Of a stretch of 9,358 nt of DNA, positions 5,257-9,358 are shown one piece after another. The notes under the pieces were generated by a model. That model worked only from the letters and a program-made list of their open reading frames with translations. It was not told the origin of the DNA and ran no database searches. A program made the position numbers and the translations under genes. The stretch's first letter is position 1. Every line of letters begins with the position of its first letter. This DNA comes from Oscillospiraceae bacterium (GTDB lineage: Bacteria > Bacillota > Clostridia > Saccharofermentanales > Saccharofermentanaceae), in contig CACXGG010000171.1 in the NCBI GenBank assembly GCA_902767145.1, positions 1-9,358 of the forward strand. Direction: 5' to 3'.

Positions 5257-5456
5257 GAGATTTCGTTACAGTTAATGCAGATGACGTTTTAAGAGAGCTC
5301 TTCCTCTGCACGGGCTCGCTGGAGACGGCCGAGAGTATTTTCCCCGAGGTATTCTCGGCCGCCCTGAAACGCGGCATCAACAGGTGCTCGAAGGAGAACA
5401 GCAGAAAGCTCATCTCCATAGCCAGGAGCCTTTGCGAAAAAACAGTTTCCGCGTGA
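5235..5456 (+). CDS. Small helical protein of unknown function (73 aa)
   Basis: An open frame starts with ATG at 5235, inside the end of the second C39 gene (22-bp overlap in another frame), and ends TGA at 5454-5456. An in-frame GTG at 5196 would add 13 residues but would overlap more. The product (MDIQTSLRDFVTVNADDVL... to ...SLCEKTVSA) is predicted mostly helical, with a mixed charged/hydrophobic pattern, three cysteines and no signal peptide, so it should be cytoplasmic. Codon choice at third positions resembles that of the neighbours after the overlap ends, which supports coding. No Shine-Dalgarno sequence precedes the ATG; the overlap suggests coupled translation. I do not recognise a family. 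It fills what would otherwise be a 261-bp gap before the ABC exporter. Confidence 0.55.
   Translation: MDIQTSLRDFVTVNADDVLRELFLCTGSLETAESIFPEVFSAALKRGINRCSKENSRKLISIARSLCEKTVSA
5327..5360 (+). other. Strong hairpin inside the small ORF
   Basis: GGCCGAGAGTAT (5327-5338) pairs with GTATTCTCGGCC (5349-5360): eight Watson-Crick pairs at the base, then four more with two G-U wobbles, around a 10-nt loop TTTCCCCGAG. No T-tract follows (GCCCTG), so it is not a standard terminator. It may be a by-product of the codons ETAESIF and VFSAA, or it may be a structural or processing element between the C39 gene and the exporter. Confidence 0.5.
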
Positions 5457-5481
5457 TAATACACCCGTTTCATGGTATGAT
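5432..5481 (+). promoter_or_regulatory. Candidate promoter(s) of the ABC exporter operon
   Basis: Two overlapping candidates exist. TTGCGA (5432-5437) and GATAAT (5455-5460) are separated by 17 bp and match the consensus at 4/6 and 5/6. Further down, TGGTATGAT (5473-5481) is an extended -10 with a 5/6 TATGAT hexamer but no clear -35. Either would give a leader of about 30-50 bases before the ATG at 5518. No operator palindrome is obvious. Confidence 0.45.
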
Positions 5482-5517
5482 TATACGGTAAAAATATATC
5501 GCGAGGCGGAATAGCAG

Positions 5518-7272
5518 ATGAATCCAGTTAAAAAGATATTAGGGTCAGTAAGAGATGCCAAAAAGGCTACCTTCCTGACCCTTGCTTTTATCCTGGGAGA
5601 GGTATTCCTTGAGGTACTGATACCGTTTATCACAGCTGAACTGGTCAACGATATCCAGGACGGGGAGCCTTTGTCCAGGATAGTCAAGATCGGATGTGCG
5701 ATGATCGTTGCTGCGATACTGTCACTCTCTTTCGGAGCGGCAGCAGGCTACAGCAGTTCCATCGCCTCGGCCAAGGTCTCAAGGAACATAAGACACGATA
5801 TCTTCGAAAAGGTACAGTCCTTCTCCTTCGGTAATATCGACAAGTTCTCCACAGCATCCCTGGTCACCAGGATGACCACGGATATCATGAGCGTACAGAA
5901 TGCTTATATGATGTCCATAAGGATCGCCGTCAGGGCCCCTGTTATGCTCATCTTTGCCGTAATAATGGCATTTATCATGGGAGGCGCTCTCGCCACCACA
6001 TTCGTAGTCGTAATACCTGTGCTGGTCTTCGGTCTTATCATGATCGCCAGGTTTGCAATGCCGGCTTTCCGTGCAGTTTTTAAGAAGTACGACAAGCTCA
6101 ACGAATCCATCGAAGAGAATGTCAGGGGCATGAGAGTCGTTAAGGGTTTTGCAAGAGAGCCCTACGAGATCTCAAAGTTCTCCACAGCATCTGAAGAGAT
6201 AAAGAAGGATTTCACCAAGGCTGAGAGGATAGTTGCACTGAACGATCCCCTCATGAAGCTCTGCATCTATTTCAACATGATCTTTATCATGTTTGTGGGA
6301 GCCAAGATCATCATCACGAACCAGGGTTCCACCATCGATGTAGGCCAGATGTCAGCCATGATCACCTACGGTGTCCAGATCCTCATGTCACTTATGATGA
6401 TCTCCATGATCTACGTTATGCTCACCATGTCCTATGAGGCTATCAAGCGTATCGCAGAGGTCCTGGAAGAGGAGCCCTCCATCACTGATCCCGCCGATCC
6501 CGTCATGGAAGTTAAGGACGGATCCGTGGATTTTACGGATGTCTTCTTCAAGTATTCCGAGACTGCCAACAGGCCTGCCCTTTCCGATGTGGACCTTCAT
6601 ATCGATTCCGGAATGACAGTCGGTATCCTGGGTGGCACCGGTTCATCCAAGTCCACCTTTGTCCAGCTCATTCCCAGGCTCTATGATGTCAACGGCGGTT
6701 CCGTCAAGGTGGGCGGCGTCGACGTAAGGGAATATGATATCAAGACCCTCCGCGATGCTGTATCAGTTGTCCTTCAGAAGAATGTCATCTTCTCGGGAAC
6801 CATTGCCGAGAACCTCCGCTGGGGTAACGAAAATGCCACCGATGAAGAGCTCATCGAGGCATGTAAGCTCGCCCAGGCCCATGATTTCATCATGAGCTTT
6901 GAGGAGGGATATGAGACAAAGATCGAGCAGGGAGGAACTAACGTTTCCGGTGGTCAGAAGCAGAGGCTCTGTATAGCCAGGGCGCTCCTTAAGAAGCCGA
7001 AGATCCTGATCCTCGACGACTCCACCAGTGCAGTCGATACAAGGACAGATGCACTCATAAGAAAGGGATTTAAGGAATATATCCCTGATACCACTAAGAT
7101 AATAATCGCCCAGAGGGTCTCCTCTGTCATGGATGCCGACATGATCATCATCATGGAGGGCGGTAAGATCCAGGCAAAGGGTACCCACGAGCAGCTCCTT
7201 AAGACCTGTGATGTTTACAGGGAGACCTATGAACAGCAGATGGGGAAAGGAGGAGTAGAAGATGAGCAGTAA
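5518..7272 (+). CDS. ABC exporter half-transporter, degenerate-site subunit (LmrC/BmrC/TM287-like)
   Basis: This 584-residue protein has an N-terminal six-helix exporter domain (about 1-310) and a C-terminal ATPase domain (about 340-575). The nucleotide-binding motifs depart from consensus in a patterned way. Walker A is GGTGSSKST (372-380), with Ser377 where Gly is usual before Lys378. Walker B ends in DDS, so Asp501 replaces the catalytic Glu. The switch residue is Gln532 (IAQRVSS) instead of His. Its signature SGGQ (477-480) is canonical. From the TM287/288 and LmrCD literature, such a subunit supplies the non-hydrolysing site of a heterodimer and lends its good signature motif to the partner's active site. 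The ATG at 5518 follows GAGGCGGA (5503-5510). Its stop overlaps the next start by 11 bp. Substrate is likely a drug, lipid or peptide, but cannot be read from sequence. Confidence 0.95.
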   Translation: MNPVKKILGSVRDAKKATFLTLAFILGEVFLEVLIPFITAELVNDIQDGEPLSRIVKIGCAMIVAAILSLSFGAAAGYSSSIASAKVSRNIRHDIFEKVQSFSFGNIDKFSTASLVTRMTTDIMSVQNAYMMSIRIAVRAPVMLIFAVIMAFIMGGALATTFVVVIPVLVFGLIMIARFAMPAFRAVFKKYDKLNESIEENVRGMRVVKGFAREPYEISKFSTASEEIKKDFTKAERIVALNDPLMKLCIYFNMIFIMFVGAKIIITNQGSTIDVGQMSAMITYGVQILMSLMMISMIYVMLTMSYEAIKRIAEVLEEEPSITDPADPVMEVKDGSVDFTDVFFKYSETANRPALSDVDLHIDSGMTVGILGGTGSSKSTFVQLIPRLYDVNGGSVKVGGVDVREYDIKTLRDAVSVVLQKNVIFSGTIAENLRWGNENATDEELIEACKLAQAHDFIMSFEEGYETKIEQGGTNVSGGQKQRLCIARALLKKPKILILDDSTSAVDTRTDALIRKGFKEYIPDTTKIIIAQRVSSVMDADMIIIMEGGKIQAKGTHEQLLKTCDVYRETYEQQMGKGGVEDEQ

Positions 7273-9199
7273 TAGAAAAGGCGCAGCAGGCCTCGGTGCA
7301 GGCAAGGAAGGATTCCAGGCAGGATTCGGAGCACTGAAGAGAGCTCTCAAAAAGTATTTCGGATACTATCCCAAGCTCGCACCCATCGTAGTCATCTGTA
7401 TCCTGACGGCAGCAGTCGTCGGATCCATCCCGCCTCTGTTCATGCAGAAGGTAATAACGGTGATCGAGGATTATGTCGAGTCCGGAGACTGGGCTGCGGC
7501 ATCACCTAAGATCGTCAGATATGTAACCATACTGGGAAGCCTTTATCTCCTGTCATGGCTCCTGTCTATCCTTCAGACCCAGGTCATGGCATTTATGACC
7601 CAGGGCTTCCTGGATAAGCTTAGAAAAGAGCTCTTCGGCGGTATGCAGAAGCTCCCCATCAAGTACTTTGACACCCATAAGCACGGCGACATAATGAGCC
7701 ATTATACAAATGATACCGATACCCTGAGACAGCTGGTCTCCATGGCTTTCCCCATGATGCTCCAGGCTCTGGTAGTTGTATTGATGCTCTTTGCCGAGAT
7801 GCTGTGGTTCAGCGTCTGGATGACCCTGGTGCTCATCGGAGGAATGGTCCTCATGATGCAGGTCACCAAGAGGGTCGGCATGGGATCAGCCAAGTACTTC
7901 CTCAGGCAGCAGAAAGCAGTTGCTTCAACTGAGGGATATGTCCAGGAGATGATGAACGGCCAGAAGGTCATCAAGGTCTTCAACCACGAGGACATCGCCA
8001 AGGAGGAGTTCGACAAGCTCAATAACGGTCTTTATGAGGACAGCTACAAGGCTAATGCATATGCCAACATCCTTGGCCCCATCATCAACAATATCGGTAA
8101 TATCCTCTATGTAGCCATCGCGCTCATCGGAGGTATCCTCATTACCATTGATGCACCTAACCTTTCCATCTCGGGACTTGCCTTTGATATCAGCGTACTC
8201 GTACCTTTCCTTAATATGAGTAAGCAGTTCATGGCAAACCTCAACCAGCTCACCATGCAGACCAACTCTATCGTCATGGCCGGCGCCGGTGCCCAGAGAG
8301 TATTTGCTCTCATCGACGAACAGCCTGAGACAGACGACGGTTATGTATCCCTTGTCAATGTTAAGTACGATGAGAAGGGTGAGATCGAAGAGACCACAGA
8401 GAGAACAGGTAAGTGGGCATGGAAGCATCCCCACAAGGCTGACGGCACCATCACATATGAGCCCCTTAAGGGCGATGTAAGGATGGTGGATGTGGACTTT
8501 GCATACGAGGAAGGCAAGGATGTCCTTCACGACATAAGCGTATTTGCTGAGCCCGGCCAGAAGGTGGCCTTTGTAGGAGCCACAGGTGCCGGTAAGACCA
8601 CCATCACTAACCTCATAAACCGCTTCTACGATATCGCAGACGGTAAGATCAGATACGACGGAATAAACGTTAATAAGATCAAGAAGGCTGACCTTAGAAG
8701 ATCCCTGGGACTCGTTCTCCAGGAGACGAACCTCTTCACAGGTTCCGTTATGGATAACATCAGATACGGACGCCTGGATGCAACAGATGAGGAGTGCAGG
8801 GAGGCCGCAAGGCTTGCCGGAGCAGACGACTTCATCGAGCGTCTTCCCGACGGATATGAGACCATGCTCAAGAATAACGGAGCTAACCTTTCCCAGGGCC
8901 AGAGACAGCTCATCGCCATCGCAAGGGCTGCTGTTGCAGATCCGCCGGTAATGATCCTGGATGAGGCTACATCCTCCATCGACACCCATACCGAGTCCAT
9001 CGTCCAGAAGGGCATGGATAAGCTCATGGAGGGCAGAACGGTATTCGTCATCGCCCACAGGCTTTCAACTGTTATGAATTCCGATGTCATAATGGTACTT
9101 GATCACGGCAGGATCATCGAGAGAGGAAACCATGAGAAGCTCATTGCCGACAAGGGCACATATTACCAGCTCTATACCGGCGCCTTCGAGCTGGAGTAA
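7262..9199 (+). CDS. ABC exporter half-transporter, catalytic subunit (LmrD/BmrD/TM288-like)
   Basis: This 645-residue protein is the partner of the preceding subunit. A basic N-terminal extension of about 35 residues comes before the six-helix domain (about 38-345). A linker of about 50 residues (354-403), longer than that of its partner by some 30 residues and containing TGKWAWKHPHK, leads into the ATPase domain. Walker A GATGAGKTT (439-447, Lys445), Walker B LDEATSS with catalytic Glu568, and switch His599 in IAHRLST are all intact, whereas the signature reads LSQGQ (543-547), with Gln545 for Gly. This is exactly complementary to the defects in the partner, so the heterodimer should have one active and one degenerate ATP site. 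ATG at 7262 has an excellent AAAGGAGG (7246-7253) eight bases before it, inside the end of the upstream gene, and the two genes overlap by 11 bp, giving matched synthesis. Confidence 0.95.
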   Translation: MSSNRKGAAGLGAGKEGFQAGFGALKRALKKYFGYYPKLAPIVVICILTAAVVGSIPPLFMQKVITVIEDYVESGDWAAASPKIVRYVTILGSLYLLSWLLSILQTQVMAFMTQGFLDKLRKELFGGMQKLPIKYFDTHKHGDIMSHYTNDTDTLRQLVSMAFPMMLQALVVVLMLFAEMLWFSVWMTLVLIGGMVLMMQVTKRVGMGSAKYFLRQQKAVASTEGYVQEMMNGQKVIKVFNHEDIAKEEFDKLNNGLYEDSYKANAYANILGPIINNIGNILYVAIALIGGILITIDAPNLSISGLAFDISVLVPFLNMSKQFMANLNQLTMQTNSIVMAGAGAQRVFALIDEQPETDDGYVSLVNVKYDEKGEIEETTERTGKWAWKHPHKADGTITYEPLKGDVRMVDVDFAYEEGKDVLHDISVFAEPGQKVAFVGATGAGKTTITNLINRFYDIADGKIRYDGINVNKIKKADLRRSLGLVLQETNLFTGSVMDNIRYGRLDATDEECREAARLAGADDFIERLPDGYETMLKNNGANLSQGQRQLIAIARAAVADPPVMILDEATSSIDTHTESIVQKGMDKLMEGRTVFVIAHRLSTVMNSDVIMVLDHGRIIERGNHEKLIADKGTYYQLYTGAFELE

Positions 9200-9216
9200 C
9201 TATAAATAAAATCCGG

Positions 9217-9261
9217 ATTCCCGAAATTCCTGCCTTTCCGGCAGGGATTCGGGAATTTTTG
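9217..9261 (+). terminator. Rho-independent terminator of the ABC exporter operon
   Basis: ATTCCCGA (9217-9224) pairs with TCGGGAAT (9249-9256), and inside it CCTGCC (9229-9234) pairs with GGCAGG (9240-9245), with a small asymmetric internal loop and a TTTCC loop. TTTTTG follows on the + strand. It stands 17 bases after the exporter stop codon. On the opposite strand the hairpin is followed by GGATTTTATTTATA, so it may act weakly in both directions. Confidence 0.88.
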
Positions 9262-9267
9262 TAACAT

Positions 9268-9305
9268 TTCCCGAAAAAGCGGGTTTTGATTCCCAATTTC
9301 GGGAA
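9268..9305. repeat. Second inverted repeat with the same TTCCCGAA/TTCGGGAA arms
   Basis: TTCCCGAAA (9268-9276) is the exact reverse complement of TTTCGGGAA (9297-9305), with GGG (9281-9283) and CCC (9292-9294) able to pair inside. Its arms repeat the outer arm of the terminator just upstream, so arms from the two hairpins can also cross-pair. No T-tract follows on either strand. The remaining bases to the window end (9306-9358) hold nothing I can name. Confidence 0.7.
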
Positions 9306-9358
9306 TTTATTATCTCTGCAGCATTCATCTCAACTGCTATTTCCACCATTTTCTTAAA

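Noticed and set aside
7925..9058. Long minus-strand open frame (377 codons) opposite the second exporter subunit.
   Set aside because: It is antisense to a clearly conserved ABC exporter; biased third positions in the real gene create the open shadow. Its translation has no recognisable domain.
9200..9358. A minus-strand frame open from the window edge to TAG at 9202-9200 (about 52 residues), possibly the end of a convergent gene.
   Set aside because: It runs straight through both hairpins at 9217-9305, its residues there are dictated by the repeat arms, and an open frame of this length arises easily by chance. Sequence beyond the edge would decide.

Overview
The window looks like a chromosomal piece from a Gram-positive anaerobe of the class Clostridia, most likely Lachnospiraceae or a close relative. 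This is inferred, not proven. The reasons are roughly balanced GC with AGA/AGG-rich arginine codons, a response regulator/HAMP kinase pair followed by secreted C39-like proteins, and a heterodimeric ABC exporter of the LmrCD/BmrCD/TM287-288 type with clostridial-looking sequence details. All genes that can be supported lie on the + strand.

Layout. (a) Positions 2-157 hold the last 51 codons of an AspT/YidE/YbjL-type transporter, closed by a strong intrinsic terminator (184-223). (b) Positions 224-449 are a dense non-coding region. It contains two tandem copies of a 60-bp unit carrying heptamers AAAGTAC/GTACTTT spaced exactly 11 bp apart, a 25-bp element (370-394), and a TATAAT box so close to the next ATG that the message would be leaderless or nearly so. 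(c) Positions 450-4289 are a tight four-gene cluster: OmpR/PhoB-type response regulator, HAMP sensor histidine kinase, a single-pass membrane protein of unknown family with a large extracytoplasmic domain, and a probable lipoprotein with a papain-like C39_2 cysteine peptidase domain. (d) Positions 4290-4404 carry an inverted copy of the 25-bp element and a hairpin ending in six Ts that locks up the Shine-Dalgarno sequence of the next gene. (e) Positions 4405-5256 encode a second C39_2 protein, a paralogue of the first, with a plain N-terminal membrane anchor instead of a lipobox. (f) Positions 5235-5456 encode a likely 73-residue helical protein of unknown function. (g) Positions 5518-9199 encode the two half-transporters of an ABC exporter, translationally coupled by an 11-bp overlap, followed by a strong terminator (9217-9261) and a second inverted repeat.

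How it may work together (inference). The kinase and regulator probably sense an envelope condition and control the two membrane-attached, outward-facing C39-like proteins and the unknown membrane protein. The 11-bp-spaced repeats in front of the regulator have the geometry of PhoB/OmpR-family binding sites, which suggests autoregulation. The 25-bp inverted pair brackets the four-gene cluster almost exactly, so it is either a shared operator or the ends of a movable or invertible unit. The ABC exporter appears to be a separate transcription unit with its own promoter.

The most interesting candidate for an undescribed system is the regulator-kinase-orphan membrane protein-C39 peptidase-C39 peptidase module together with its unusual regulatory DNA.
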